The translations under genes and the position numbers were made by a program. From contig NC_084460.1 of the NCBI RefSeq assembly GCF_027409185.1, positions 148,883,569-148,947,568 on the forward strand: 64,000 bases of DNA, in the 5' to 3' direction. How positions within the stretch are numbered: position 1 is the first letter of the stretch; the number at the start of each line of letters is the position of its first letter. Origin of the DNA: Cynocephalus volans (Eukaryota; Chordata; Mammalia; Dermoptera; Cynocephalidae). Below the pieces are notes generated by a model. That model was not told the origin of the DNA, searched no databases, and was given only the letters and a program-made list of their open reading frames with translations. This document shows positions 25,801 through 38,099 of the stretch, one piece after another.

Positions 25801-26087
25801 GTTGATAAACCTGGAGTTAAGGGCACATCTCTATATATAACAGCCTTAAACAAAAGGAGCACATAATCTCATCGCAATACAACTATGTATCAAGTCTAAA
25901 GGGAACTTGACATAACTCTATTTAAGGAACCAGTATTATCAAATAGTTCCTAGAAGTTGAAAGTGATCACTTCACTCACTTAATTCTTAATATTACAGTT
26001 ATCCCTAAGTCTTTGATTACATTCCAAACTAGAAAGGTTGAGGTAGAAAGGACTCTGTTATACTGTACGTTGGGATTATGGGCACTT

Positions 26088-26315
26088 TGATATGAAGCCA
26101 CAAATTTGGTGTTAGAGAGACCTGAGTTCAAGTCCCACATTTGCCATTTTCAGGCTAGATGACCAGAGACACATTACTGAACTTGTCAGAATTTCATCAG
26201 TAAAATGGAATAATAATAATACCCACCCCAAAAGGGAGGGGTGAAAATTAAATAAGAGAGAGCAAGTAATGTGCACAGTGCAAGTGGCACATAGTAAGTG
26301 CTCGACCAATAGCTA
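26088..26315 (+). repeat. MIR SINE, sense
   Basis: Almost full MIR order: 'GACCTGAGTTCAAGTCCCAC', 'ATTTCATCAGTAAAATGGAA' with 'TAATAATAATACC', then 'GGCACATAGTAAGTGCTCGA'. Confidence 0.8.
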
Positions 26316-27090
26316 TTCTTATTACAGCATGAAATTCAAGACAAGGAGTCCATGAGACAAGACTAGAGAGACGGGCTGGGACCAGGTTCTGGAGAAGGAT
26401 TAACGAGCTGAGTTTTAAACATGTTGGCAGGGGTGCTGGTCTCACTACTGAAGTCTGAAGCTGGAAGAGATCAGGATCAGTGGTCCCTAGTCATCCAAGT
26501 GGTGGTGAAACATATGAAACAGTCCAGGGAGAGCACAGGAGGAACAAGAGCCAGGGCAAAGGGGAGAATGGAAAACCAAGAACCTTTGAAGAAAATCTTA
26601 AAATTGTGGTCAGAAAAAAATGAACAGACCAAAGAAATGGCAGCACTGGGAATAGTTTCCAGAAGGGTTAAGAGATGTACATCACAAATACTGCAAAATT
26701 TCATAAAAGTATCTTTTTGGTAACTACCTCAAATTAAATACTTCAGAATTAAATGCTCTCAGCTTTTCTCAACCCTGCAATAACCAATGCTTTGGATTTA
26801 TATAGCATTTATATAGCCATTTTGTTTATACTAAAATTTACCCACATTCATATATACACATCAAATGAGGCAACCAGGTAGTCTGGCTCATTTTCAACAA
26901 GATACGTTGGATTTTTTTCCCCAGATTTAGACCCACCATAATTACAACTTAGTTGCCGCATCTAATAGAAGGTAGATTACCTAATAATAGGTAGATTAAC
27001 TAAGGTCACGATTTTCATGCTGTTGATAAAAGCTAACCACGATGTTTATAAAAATCTAACCATGGCATCTTTCTGCTTAAAATCCTAACA

Positions 27091-27171
27091 CAGGGCTGGC
27101 CAGTTAGCTCAGTTGGTTAGAACACAAGGTCAAGGATTCAGATCTCCGTACCAAATAGTCAGCTACCAAAA

Positions 27172-27210
<39 letters not shown>

Positions 27211-27215
27211 ACAAA

Positions 27216-27247
<32 letters not shown>

Positions 27248-27250
27248 TCC
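27091..27250 (+). mobile_element. tRNA-derived SINE, monomer, with compound microsatellite tail
   Basis: Body 27093-27160 begins GGGCTGGCCAGTTAGCTCAG, with an A-box-like start (TTAGCTCAGTTGGTTAGAAC) and a B-box-like 'GATTCAGATCTCC'. The tail is (AAAT)n at 27167-27211, then (CGCA)n and (CA)n to 27247, so the poly(A) tail has grown into a microsatellite. Confidence 0.8.
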
Positions 27251-29030
27251 TTATACAGAATGCAGTCTCCTCTTTTGCCAATCTCTAGCAGGCCTATAAT
27301 GGCAGGATTCACGCATCCCTTTATGACTATCCCATACAACTTTTCATACAGTCTTCTCTACCAAAACTTGTCTTAACTCTACCACCAGTATCACATGTGC
27401 TGGGCACACAGTAGGCATGTTTACTGAATGAAACAACAGAAACATGTTTTCTGATACTCCATTTGGTGAGTAAATACTAAGTAAAATTAAAATATATAAC
27501 TTTAAGTTGAGAAAGTACTGTAATGAATTTATAATTAATATAAATCTTCACATCTAAATAACAGTTCAATAATAGAGAATGTAATTAAAATCACATCTTT
27601 TTATATCAAATTGGTTGAACTTTTCTGAAAAAGCTTCCATGTTCATGGTTTCAAGGTAATAATTAACAGAAAGATTTCTAAAACTGAAATAATTCTTACT
27701 AGAAAAAAATAAAAGTTAGGGATTAAGAGACCCAAAGTTCTGTTTTATACCATTTTAGATATGTGCCCTACCCAGTGAAGACTTCTGTACTCCAGGGGCT
27801 GATATTTGATGTTGTTCAAACCAACATAGTGTATAACAGACCCCAAAGTGACTACATGAGGATATCTCATCTCAGAGTTCTTTTTCATATAACAGATATA
27901 CAAATTAATATATCAGAAATGTAAGTGGTATGATATTGGAGAGTACTGAACTTAGAAAACATTTAAATTCTGAATCTTTTCTGAATAACATTACTGCTAT
28001 CATTTAAACATCTACAAGTCTAAACTTCATCATCTGCCAACTAAGAAAGATAATACTTCAAATGAGATAATATAAGAACTATCTCTAACTTCAAAAATAT
28101 GCAAGTTAAAGACAAAATATTTCTCTAAAAACACTAAAAGGCAAAGTTTGACACATCACAACTCTATCATTAAAATATTTAAAACAATATGGAGCTAGTT
28201 CTAAATTTTAACATAAACACAAATTCTAAAAGTAACATAAACACATTAATGAAAAGGGATTTGGAAACACTACTTTATGATATATGTGTGAGAGAATTAA
28301 AGAACTTACCACAAAAAGATTAATAGAATGAAAAACTTTACCCAACCCCCCCAAAAAAACCTATGATGTAATCTTATTGTACACATTTTAGTTCAGATTG
28401 TAAAGCCCAGTACAACATTACCGCAAAATCATTATTTAAATTTTTGGAGCACCAATAAATAGTGAGAGGACCAAACTTGGGGCCACATCCTAGTTTTAAA
28501 GCCTTCATCAAGTCAAATTTAGAGTGTCAGTTTTTTCATCTCTAAAATACAAGGAAGTAGTATAAGAAAGCCTCTTGGTCTCTTTCTATCCTAAAATTCT
28601 ACCATTCTTACTATGAATAAACAAGAAGCACTGGGGGAATAAAAAGAAATGTAAGACATCCCAATTCAGTATAGAGCACATTAGATAATCCTTGCTAATC
28701 TGTATGTACAGCTTAATCAGGAAATTAAGAACTCAGCAATTTCTATAAATGATTTAGATTTACAGTTACATTTATTTAGGCCAAGAAAGGTTGTATTATG
28801 GACCTAACTATTCCCCCTGTGAAAAAACTCTTAGTGGAGTACTGTAACCACATCACAGTATGCTTTACTAGATACCACACTAATGTACAGAAAGCACTGA
28901 TCCACATTGCTTGCTGTGACATCTGAGTCTCTTCTTTTAGACTTGGCCAAGTGAACAACAATTTACTAATAAGTGTGAAGTAAAGGTTTGATTGGCTGAA
29001 TTGTGATGTTGAAAAACAGAGATGGGCAAG
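27250..29030. other. ARL13B intron 1, nothing recognised
   Basis: AT-rich sequence without a supportable exon. Short L2- or L1-like wording occurs, but is too diverged to call. Confidence 0.45.
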
Positions 29031-29034
29031 CAAT

Positions 29035-31070
29035 TAGTTCCAAATAGTGGTTACCTCTGGGGAGGGATGGTGGGAAATGAATAAGGTACAGGAAGCTTCA
29101 GGATTTGTGACTATATCTTTAAAAAAAATTTTTTAAATGAAATATGATAGCTAAAGGTTAATATTTGTAAAATCTGGATGGCAGGCACAGAGGTACTTAT
29201 TTCATTTTTCTTTGTTTAGATAATAGTAAAAATATCTTTGTTATTTTAGATTACAATATTACTCTTGCTGCCAAAATTCTGTCATTTAAATTGGTCTTAA
29301 TTTTCTCGTTCTCTTAGGTGAGCCAATCCTGAAATCACGCTCACGGAAAATTTAGGATGCATAAATTTTTTCTAGACTCAAGTAAAATTACAACCCTTCT
29401 AAAATCCTCTGTCTTCTGATTCTCACTAAGTATCCTGGAAATCATCTTTCAACTCTTGCAAATTCTATCACTGTATCTTATATGCACTATTTTATCATCT
29501 AGAAGCTACCTGGTAAAAATAACAGGAGCTCAAGGTATGCAGATGAGAACATATAAGGATGAGGACCTGCTATAGGGTCCAGATATTTACTGAGCATCAT
29601 GGCTTGACAGACTTTGTGTTCTGTGCCCAGAATGAAGGCTGCTCCCCATACACAAAATAAATTGCAATGGATTCAAGATTTAAATATTAAAAATTAAAAT
29701 ATTAAAGTACCAGAGAAAAAGTATAGGTGTATATAATCTTGGAATGCTGATGAAATTTGTAAACATTACACTGAAAGAGTAATATATTTCAATTAAAAAT
29801 TTTTAACTATTTTAAAAGTCAGCAAAAATAAAAAAATATAACAAATGAAAGGAAAATACCTGCAACATATACTACAGAGAAATGGTTACTGCTATAAACA
29901 CTTTAAATTTCTTTTAAAAAATTCAATAAGAAATGCACCTGTCCCAAAAGAAAAACCACAAAAGGAATCAAACGGGCAATTCCCCAAAACAGAGATACAA
30001 ATGTCCAAAGAAAAAAAAATTTTAATCTTACCAGTAATCAAGAAAGTAAAAAATAAAAGCAGATAGCAATTTCCCCTATAAGCCCAAGAAGATGAAAAAA
30101 TGATGAATCCATTTTTTGAGTAAAAAAGGCACTCATACACTGTAAGTAGGAGTAGAAATTGGTTTTTCAAAAGCCTTTCTGAAGAGAAATCTGGCAATAT
30201 ATATTGTTAAAAGATAAACTTAGGCACATTCAAATTTTGTAGAGTTTGTATGAACATTCACTGATCAACGCAGGGGGCAGCACCAAATCATAAGCAGTTC
30301 AGAGTTTCACCTAGGGGGGTCAGGGGGAAAACTTTTATAAGGTGTTCAAAGAAGCAGGACAAGAAGTATTGGATTAGTTAAAGTGCAGACTCCTTAGTTA
30401 GAAGTTAGTTGGCAGTCTCTGATTGGTAAAGTCTCTAGTTACAGGTTAGTTAGCAGTTTTTGATTGTAAAAGCTTCAGTTTTGTTTTACTGTTTACAATG
30501 AACAAGGTTTTAGTTTGCTTATGAAGGAACCCAAGGCGCTGGGGCTGTCTCAACCTAATAACTCCCCAGTTAAGTTTATTTTAACAATATCAAACACCTT
30601 AAACTTTTTCTTTCGTATCATTTGAACTAGAATTCCATTTCCAAATATATATAAGAATGTTCACACCAAAGCATTATTGATAAGAGTGAAAATTTTTAAA
30701 CATACTAAATATGTAGTAACAGGGGAATGATTAAATACACTTTGGTAAATCTATACAACACGCTACCCTGCTTCTATTAAAAAGAAGTTGTAGAAAAATG
30801 TATAATGTTACAGAAAGACGTTAATGATACAGTAAAACAAAAAATAGATAAAATGATGTGAAATAGCACTCTATTCTCTTATTACTGTTTAAAAATATGC
30901 ATGTATATTAGAGAGTCAATGCTAAAATACTGTACTAACAGTGGTTATCTCTGGGGTGGGTGAGATTGTGGGTAATTTAAATTTTCCTCTTTTTGATGAA
31001 CTGTGCTTTCAATGTTCTATAATAAACATTTATTATCTTTAAATAACAATAAATACACATTACTTCTAAA
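29035..31070 (+). mobile_element. Old L1M sequence, sense, interrupted near 30225-30595
   Basis: About 29035-29290 is a short L1M 3' UTR-like piece ('AGTGGTTACCTCTGGGGAGG'). From about 29600 to 30215 the order follows the decayed end of L1 ORF2 ('GGGCAATTCCCCAAAACAGA', 'AGTAGGAGTAGAAATTGG'). It resumes at about 30600-31070 with 'GGGGAATGATTAAATACACT', 'GGTTATCTCTGGGGTGGG' and a 3' end at 'CAATGTTCTATAATAAACAT'. The roughly 370-bp insert is described separately. Confidence 0.6.
30225..30595. mobile_element. Unidentified insert in L1M, possibly an LTR
   Basis: This block interrupts L1M. It is less AT-rich than its host and contains an imperfect ~43-base direct repeat (about 30395-30437 and 30438-30480, each with TTAGTTGGCAG or TTAGTTAGCAG followed by TGATTG). 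Internal duplications of this kind are common in LTRs. Its ends are uncertain and I cannot name the family. Confidence 0.35.
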
Positions 31071-31089
31071 TGTTGTTTAAATAACAACA

Positions 31090-32260
31090 GTTCCTATCCT
31101 GGAGACACCCTGGGGTCTAGTGAAGAGTTGAGTAAACATTTCATTATAAATAATACATAGATAAATGGAAACAAATTCAGGGTACAAAGGAAACACTAAG
31201 AAAGGGTAAAGAAGTAGCTGGAATTCAAAGAAAGTTTCTTGAAGGAAAGAATCTCTCTGCTCAGATTTCAAATCTGATTAACAGCCAAAAGAAGAAAAGG
31301 GCATTCCAGGTAGGAAAGAAGGGACTACAGAACTTAAGTACCCCAAATCTGGTATGGCAGGAGGAGAATGAATGGCCTGTCAAGAGTCCATACAGTTAGG
31401 CTCACGTCAAATCACAAGTAGCGTTTAACAAATTTAGATATTAATCTGAAGGCAATTAGGAAATAGTGAAGATTTAAAATCAGTTGCATATTACAAAGAC
31501 CACTGATAACAGTGTGGAGAATTAATTGAAGGGGAATAGTGAAATAAATCTTGGAAGAAATATCGGAAACCTGATCTAAAACTGAGACGATGAATATGGT
31601 AACGTGGAAACAGTGATAGGACTTTGAGTCATTAAGTAGGTAAAATCCAAAGGACCTGATGATGTTGGAGAATATGCACAAAGAGGTGTCCAGGGTTACT
31701 CTCACCTTCTAATTTAGGTAACAGGAAGGCAGAACCAATCCACTAATAAGAAATACAGGAGAAATAAGAGGACCATGTGACATGGAAATGAGAGAGGATG
31801 CAAACTTAATTTTGGATGTGATGAGAGTAAGGATTCTGTGGCAATTTGACATGTAAATCTTGAAGTGGTAGATGTGTCTTTGTGTTGGAAACATGGACTT
31901 CAAAGTCAATGTTCAGGTGGTAGCTGAAATGCCAATATAAGAGAGTGGTCACACACCCAGGGAGAATATGTAGAAGAAAAGAGGGCTGAAGACAGAACCC
32001 TGGGGAAAATTTGGGAGACAGATGAAGAAAGACTAAATGGCAAAAAACAGAGATAGAAAAGGAAGCAGGCAGTAAGGTAAAGAAAAAAAATTCAGGAAAA
32101 AGAAATCAGAAAATTTCAAGAAGAAAGTGGTCTTAAGTGTCATATGAAGCCAAGAGGTCATATAAGGAAAGGATTGAAAAGAATCCACTGGATTTAATAA
32201 CCAAGAAGCATCTGGTGTTTACCAAGGACAACTGAACTGAAGGGTCAGGGCAGAAGTCTT
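31090..32260 (-). mobile_element. L2-like LINE, antisense, long and decayed
   Basis: Antisense L2 wording appears in pieces: 'AAGGGCATTCCAGGTAGGAA', 'TGGACTTCAAAGTCAATGTT' and 'AGACAGAACCCTGGGGAAAA'. Orientation is consistent across the stretch. The 97-aa and shorter open frames are remnants. Confidence 0.5.
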
Positions 32261-32395
32261 CTAACATAGGAAGTTAAAGAATGCATAAGAGGGGAAGATG
32301 CTGAGACAGTGCCAGTAATCCACTGCCAACTGTGAAGGGTGGGGTAAAGGAAAGGAGAAAGTGCAGTAGCTGTGGGGACAGAGGGTTGTTTCGTA

Positions 32396-32840
32396 TGGTA
32401 GACAGAATAATGGCCTCCCACAGATGTCCAGATCCTAATCCCTAGAATCTGTTGAACACCACCTTACATGGCAAAGGGAATTTTGTAGCTGTGATTAAAT
32501 TAAATATTTTGAGATGGGGATCTTATCTTGGATTACCCGAGTGGGCCCAATGTAATCACAAGAGTCCCTGTAAGAAGGAAGCAGATCAGAAAGGAAAGAT
32601 GTTATGCTGTTGGCTTTCAAGATGGAGGAGAGAGTCCATGAGCCATGGAACACAGGCAGCCTCTAGAAGCTAGAAAGGGCAAAGGAAAACAGATTCTCCC
32701 CTAGAGTTTCCAGAAGGTGCACAACCCTATAGGCTCATTTTAGACTTATGACCTTAGAACTGTAGGATAATAAATTTGAGTTGTTTTAAGTCACTAAATT
32801 TATGGTAATGCGTTACAGCAGCAACAGGAAACTCATATAC
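32396..32840 (+). mobile_element. MaLR (MLT1-type) LTR, sense
   Basis: Full MLT1-like order: 'AATAATGGCCTCCCACAGATG', 'TTACATGGCAAAGGGAATTTT', 'CCCGAGTGGGCCCAATGTAA' with 'TCACAAGAGTCC', 'GCAGCCTCTAGAAGCTAGAA', 'CAGATTCTCCCCTAGAG' and 'GTTTTAAGTCACTAAATTTA'. No internal region beside it, so a solo LTR. Confidence 0.8.
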
Positions 32841-33239
32841 TTAGATTAGTTTGTTTGGCGTAAGAGAGACGAGCACATTTACATGCTAAAGAAGGAATAT
32901 AAGAGAAACTGAAGACATAAGAGAAAGAGATTTTCTATTTTTGATTGTAAAATTGAGTAACATATTTTCAGATAAAAGGTTTTTATTCTTACATCCCAGA
33001 AGTTCTCTCTGTGATCTCTGGCTTCAGCTGTATATTGACTTTTATACTTTGGGATTGACTAAATGCTGAAGGGAGGAAATAGAATATAGAACATGGGCAT
33101 AAGAATTAGCCTTGGAAAGGGCAATGAACACTTTTTCTACTGAAACAAGAAGGAAAGAAGGTTAGAGTATCTATACTGATAAGTATAAAATATGAATTGA
33201 GGGGGTCAATTTACTACTTGTCTTCTGTACTTGTCTGCT

Positions 33240-33415
33240 AAAATCAGAGGTACTGTTTACTGAATGACTACTATATGCCAAGCATCAAGTACTTGCATGA
33301 ATTTTCTCTCAAAATGCTGCAAGACAGAAATTACCTACACTTGACAGAAGAAAAAGTGCCAAAACTTCTAGGATTCAGATTCAAATCTATTTAACTCAAA
33401 CTCTATATTGAGAAA
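33240..33415 (-). repeat. MIR SINE, antisense
   Basis: 'TGACTACTATATGCCAAGCA' and 'CTAGGATTCAGATTCAAATC' are the two ends of antisense MIR. Diverged. Confidence 0.55.
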
Positions 33416-33870
33416 TTTTGCAGACACCACCTTAACCAAGTGATCAAGGTTAACCTCACCAGTAATAAGACATATCAACATCATGCACCCTTTATACTGT
33501 GAAGGACATGTTGCCTGTGTGGTATCCTCCTTCCCAATAATGCAACCCCTCAGTCAAACAACAGACAAACAGATTAAGGGGTATTCTACTTAACAACTGA
33601 TCAGAACTTTTCAAAGTCTCAAGGTCATAAAAGACAAAGATTGAGAAACCGTCACAGACCGGGAGTGACTTAAGAGACAGGGCAAATGCAATGTGAGATC
33701 CCAGACTGGACCTGGACAGAAAAAAAAGACATTGGTAGAAAAACTGGTGAACTCAAAATAAAGTCTGTAGTTTAGTTAATAGCATTGTACCAAAATTAAT
33801 TTCTTAGTTTTCATCACTGTATTATGGTCTCAAAAATAAAAAGTTTTTTTTTAAAAAACCAACACTTTAT

Positions 33871-33930
33871 GAGGGTGCTTCCAAAAGTTCATGGAAAGAT
33901 TCATTTTCACAAACTTTCTGAAGTACCCTG
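33871..33930. mobile_element. Mariner-like palindromic MITE, copy 4, short loop
   Basis: A 60-bp version: GAGGGTGCTTCCAAAAGTTC at the left, AAACTTTCTGAAGTACCCTG at the right, flanked by TA. About 20 bases of the usual centre are missing. Confidence 0.8.
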
Positions 33931-34764
33931 GTATTACTCTGCTTCTCTGGGAGCAAGCTACTTGTCTGTGAGTCTTGTATTAGAGTTTATTCAAGATTAA
34001 TTTACATAGCTTGTAAGCCTAGGCTCATGTTCTGACTTGTATTAACAATAGCAGGTATGATTCAAACATTGGCAGGGATCCTTACTTGCCTGGCATCCTG
34101 GTCCTGACTCCTGACATAGCGTGGTGTCTTAACACTTGATCTCTAACTCCCTACCTTGTTCTTATGTCACAGATCTACTCCCTAATCCCAATCTCCAGAA
34201 TAATATGCTCATTGGGAGAGTACATAAGTGAGTTGGGTAAATACAAAGGGCACAAAATGCATTAGATACAGCAGCAAATTAATCTCAGAACATACTATAT
34301 TGATAATCAACTTCTTAGACATTCACGTCTCACATTTGCAAACACATGCTTCATAAAATATAAACACGAAGAGGAATCTCAGTAAGCGATAGCATAGCCT
34401 AAAACTTTAAAAATTCTACAGCAAAGAATACGTAAAGAGGTAATTTCTCTTAAAAAATACATAATATCACAGGAGCACAAAATTTGGTTTTTAAAATCAG
34501 CTTGCTCGCCTCTCATTATTCCAGTAAAATAAATGGAACTACTTGCTAATATTAGTTACTTAAAGAAAATTATTGCTAAAGGGTGATCAAACTACATGCA
34601 ATATTTAGCAAATATTTATTCAGCCACGATTATGAGCCAGACATTGAACAAGCGTACTATTTAAAAGATAGGTGTAATCCAACTCATTTCCAAATCCATA
34701 GACAGTTAACGGTATTCAACATTGAAAGATATTTACCAGTGTCCTTTACATTAGGCTATGGTAG

Positions 34765-35230
34765 ATGGATCTGTAAGGTCCAATAGAAATACAAGCCACA
34801 TATCACGTTGAATTTTGTACCATATTTTTAAAAAGTAAAAAAACAGGACCGGCCCCCTGGCTCACTCAGGACAGTGTGGCACTGGTTGAACCGAGGCCAC
34901 GGGTTCAGATCCTATATAGGGATGGCTGGTGCGCTCACTGGCTGAGCGTGGTGCAGACCACACCGTGCCCAAGGTTGCGATGCCCTTACCGGTCAAAAAA
35001 AAAAAAAAAGTAAAAAACAAAAAACAGGTAAAATTAATTTTAACATATTTTATTTAATCCTATATATGCAAAAGTTACTTCAACATGTAATCAAACTTAA
35101 AAGACATAAGATGTTGACTTTATTGCATAATAAATCTTCAAAATCCACTATGTAGCACCTTGATTTGGACTAGCCACTTTTCAAATGCTCAACAGGCACA
35201 TGTTGCTAAGTTGCTGCACAGATCTAGATG
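34765..35230. mobile_element. hAT-type DNA transposon, interrupted by a SINE
   Basis: Left part 34765-34847 ('AGGTCCAATAGAAATACAAG' with 'CCACATATCACG') and right part 35011-35230 ('TTGGACTAGCCACTTTTCAA' with 'ATGCTCAACAGGCACATG') match one old hAT family, also seen at 16700. The SINE at 34848-35010 splits it. Confidence 0.6.
34848..35010 (+). mobile_element. tRNA-derived SINE, dimer (CYN/t-SINE type)
   Basis: Unit 1 begins GGACCGGCCCCCTGGCTCAC and has the B-box-like GGGTTCAGATCC. Unit 2 begins after TATATAGGGATGGCTGG and ends GCCCTTACCGGTC with an A-tail (34997-35010). The short AAGTAAAAAA-type sequence on both sides is the likely target-site duplication. Confidence 0.85.
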
Positions 35231-36350
35231 CTCCTTATTAAGAAAAAACACTCTCAGTTACAGGGTTGAATTTCAAGTTTGCTTTACTAATAAAATTCAA
35301 CTATCTGTTCTACTTGGAAATCAATTCTTCTTTCTCTGAATTCTTGTCTCGTCTTTTAAAAAATCATTCCAGAGATTAAACTAAGGCTGCTGAGAGAAGC
35401 AAAGACTAAGAATGACAAATTAAATTGAAAACTCCTTCTCTGGATTACAAGCTTTTTAAAGTGTTTTTAGTTAAAAGGTAATATGCTGTAATGTTCTTTA
35501 AAAATACATTTTTTTGAAAGCAAACAGAGAAAAACATGAAGGACCATCTATTATGAATGACCCTTAAGTCTTAGAGACTCTAGAATCAGATCAGAATATG
35601 ATTAAAACAAATAAATCAGAATCTATACACTCACACACATCTCTGACTTCTATAGTCAATCGTATCACATATTTAAAACATTCAAATCCGCTTAAGGGCT
35701 AATAATGAGGAAAGAATTTTCAGAAGTTCCATTTAAAGAAAGTTTTTTTTTCCAACCATAAACATGTATTTTCTCTATAATCTATAAGTGTAGCTTTTCA
35801 GATTCATTCTTTAAAGTACTGTTTATCCTTACAGCAAATATTATATTTAAAATGTTAATCATTAAAAAAAAAAAAACCACATTGCTCTATTTTACCCTTG
35901 GCCTAATTCCAGAACAGAACTATATAAAGTCAACATTATTTATAAAGAGTAGCAAACTCAAGATCTCTTTATACGTCGGACCTCTCAGTTTAGCATCATT
36001 TTCACTGACTCCTTCCTAACACAATTCCTGGCACGTGGTATTTTCTTAACAAATATTTGTTGAAAGAATGAATATCAAGTAACAGGCACTGAATATTAAT
36101 ACATCTAGCATTTCAAAATAAAATGTTAAAAAGTGGACCCTTTCAATTAAAAGATTTTGAGACCATATGAAAACTGAAGCCACGTTACAGTTAAGAAAAC
36201 ACTATCCCTCACTTATTCTCATTGAGCGCAACACTACTAAAGCACAGATATTATCACCTTCATTAAATATATGAGGAAAGTGGAGCCAAAAGTGATGAGT
36301 CATATAATTATTAAGTAGTGGAGTCAGATTTCAAGTCCAAGTCTTCAAAC
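35230..36350 (-). repeat. Intron 1 sequence with one antisense MIR at its end
   Basis: From 35230 to about 36185 nothing is recognised. About 36185-36350 carries antisense MIR wording ('CAGATATTATCACCTTCATT', 'GTAGTGGAGTCAGATTTCAA'). Confidence 0.5.
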
Positions 36351-36490
36351 AAAACTGTGTGTGAAAGAGAGACAAAGTAGGAATGGAATGTGTGGATATT
36401 ATGAAAAGAATATTTCATGCCTCTCTTTTAAAAAATTTTCCTTTACAAAAGCTTCGGAGGAAAAATACACAACGGAGAGCTTCCAATGCG

Positions 36491-36491
<1 letters not shown>

Positions 36492-36559
<68 letters not shown>
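36492..36559. repeat. (CA)n(CT)n compound microsatellite
   Basis: About 18 CA dinucleotides (36492-36528) run directly into about 15 CT dinucleotides (36529-36559). It lies in ARL13B intron 1 about 250 bases inside the exon 1 donor. Perfect repeats of this length are usually polymorphic. Confidence 0.97.
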
Positions 36560-36560
<1 letters not shown>

Positions 36561-36810
36561 CAATTTTTTAAGAAATTCAACCTATTTAATATACGATATT
36601 TACCCTTGACCAGAACTTAAAGACAACTAAACAAAAAGCTACATCCTGCAATATCTCCTTCCAGGGACAAGTCAAGCTGGGAACGAAAGCATCCCCTGGG
36701 GCCTGGGAGAAACTCACCTAGACGCAGAGAGTGGAGGCGGCGCCCCGCCCAGCCCCTGGGGCGCAGCTATCCCCATCCCCTAGGACACCTGGACAACCGG
36801 CTCCAGCCTA

Positions 36811-36924
<114 letters not shown>

Positions 36925-37362
36925 CTAAGCTTCTCCCGGCCGAGTCCCGGGGGCCTCCGCCTCTCCGGGATACCCTAAGATTGATAGACCCAGAGGAGAA
37001 GCCAGGGGTGGGGGAGGTGAAGGCGGCCGGTCGAGCACCAACCCCCGCCAGCCGCGTGGGTCCACAAGGGAACAAGGACGCCCTCCTCGCCCAGGGACAG
37101 TGGGGCCAAAGGCGCAGATTCACAGGAGCAGGGTTAGCGGGACGGCCAGAGAACAGCCCTCCGTCGACGTGCTGACGTTCCTCCCCGGCGCGGAAGGCCC
37201 TCCCCAAGCACCGCCTGTATTTCGCTTCTCCAATCATCGATTGAGGGTCCGCGGTGGGGGCCTCCGTGTGGCTGAAGAAGCCTGGCTCCCCGCCCCTGCC
37301 CGAAGGGAGGGAGGGGAACGGGGAGGGGTCTAGAGGCAGGAGGCGGAGCTCTGGGAGTTCTC

Positions 37363-37375
37363 GTAACTAGGCAAC
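37363..37375. promoter_or_regulatory. RFX X-box candidate upstream of ARL13B
   Basis: GTAACTAGGCAAC fits the X-box GTNRCC-N-RGYAAC at 11 of 12 defined positions. It lies about 490 bases upstream of the ARL13B start codon inside the CpG island. RFX factors are known activators of ciliary genes, and ARL13B is a core ciliary gene. Binding is inferred. Confidence 0.6.
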
Positions 37376-37989
37376 CGGAGCGTTCAGAGATAAGCCAAGG
37401 GATCAGGGACAAATCTCAGGCAAGGGCTATCTTCATACTCATCCGAAATGTGGTTGTCAGCCTAGGGTGCTGCTCCTCAGTCTGTCTCCAATATCCCCCT
37501 CAGGTATTGTCGTGGGTGGGTTTGTTTTGTGATGCTGCGGGGCTGGGGCTCCTCTGGGATTCTGGCAGACTCAGGCTGCACAACTACAGGAGCAATCCCC
37601 TGACGCAATAATTAAAAGTTAAGGACAAGGGGAAAACTCGTTTACCCATTTGTCTTAATAGTTCTGATGAGAGTGACGTTTTAATCTCTATAATGTTTAA
37701 TGCTGTTTGTTACACATAATGTGAAATGGAATGTATATTTGTTGTGGAAGAGATATGATTACAAAAGAAGTACATGTTCTTTGTAGAAAATATGAAAAAC
37801 ACCAGAAAAGAACAAGTTAAAGATCTCACACCCACTGCTCAAAGATAACCAGTGTTAACATTTTGATGTATGTTCTTTCCAGGATTTTTAGATACCTAGA
37901 TTGATGGCTATTTGATTTCTGCAAGATGGAGATTGTGATTCGCTGGCTGTTTTTAAATGTTTTACTTTTTTATTGGTTTATGTACTTTT

Positions 37990-38096
37990 TATTTTTATTT
38001 TGTTTTTTGGCAGCAGCTGGCCGGTAAGGGGATCTAAACCCGTGACCTTGCTGTTATAAGGCTGTGTTCTAACAAACTGAGCTAATCTGTCAGCCC
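37990..38096 (-). mobile_element. tRNA-derived SINE, monomer, antisense
   Basis: The plus strand has a T-rich tail (37968-38010), then GCTGGCCGGTAAGGGGATCT and ends AACTGAGCTAATCTGTCAGC. This is the antisense of the monomer type at 27091. The stretch 37430-37990 holds nothing recognised. Confidence 0.8.
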
Positions 38097-38099
38097 GAG

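Noticed and set aside
27167..27247. Independent microsatellite locus
   Set aside because: The AAAT, CGCA and CA runs are the expanded tail of the SINE beginning at 27093.
36361..36609. 82-aa frame with Thr-His and Ser-Leu runs
   Set aside because: It is a translation of the (CA)n(CT)n microsatellite.
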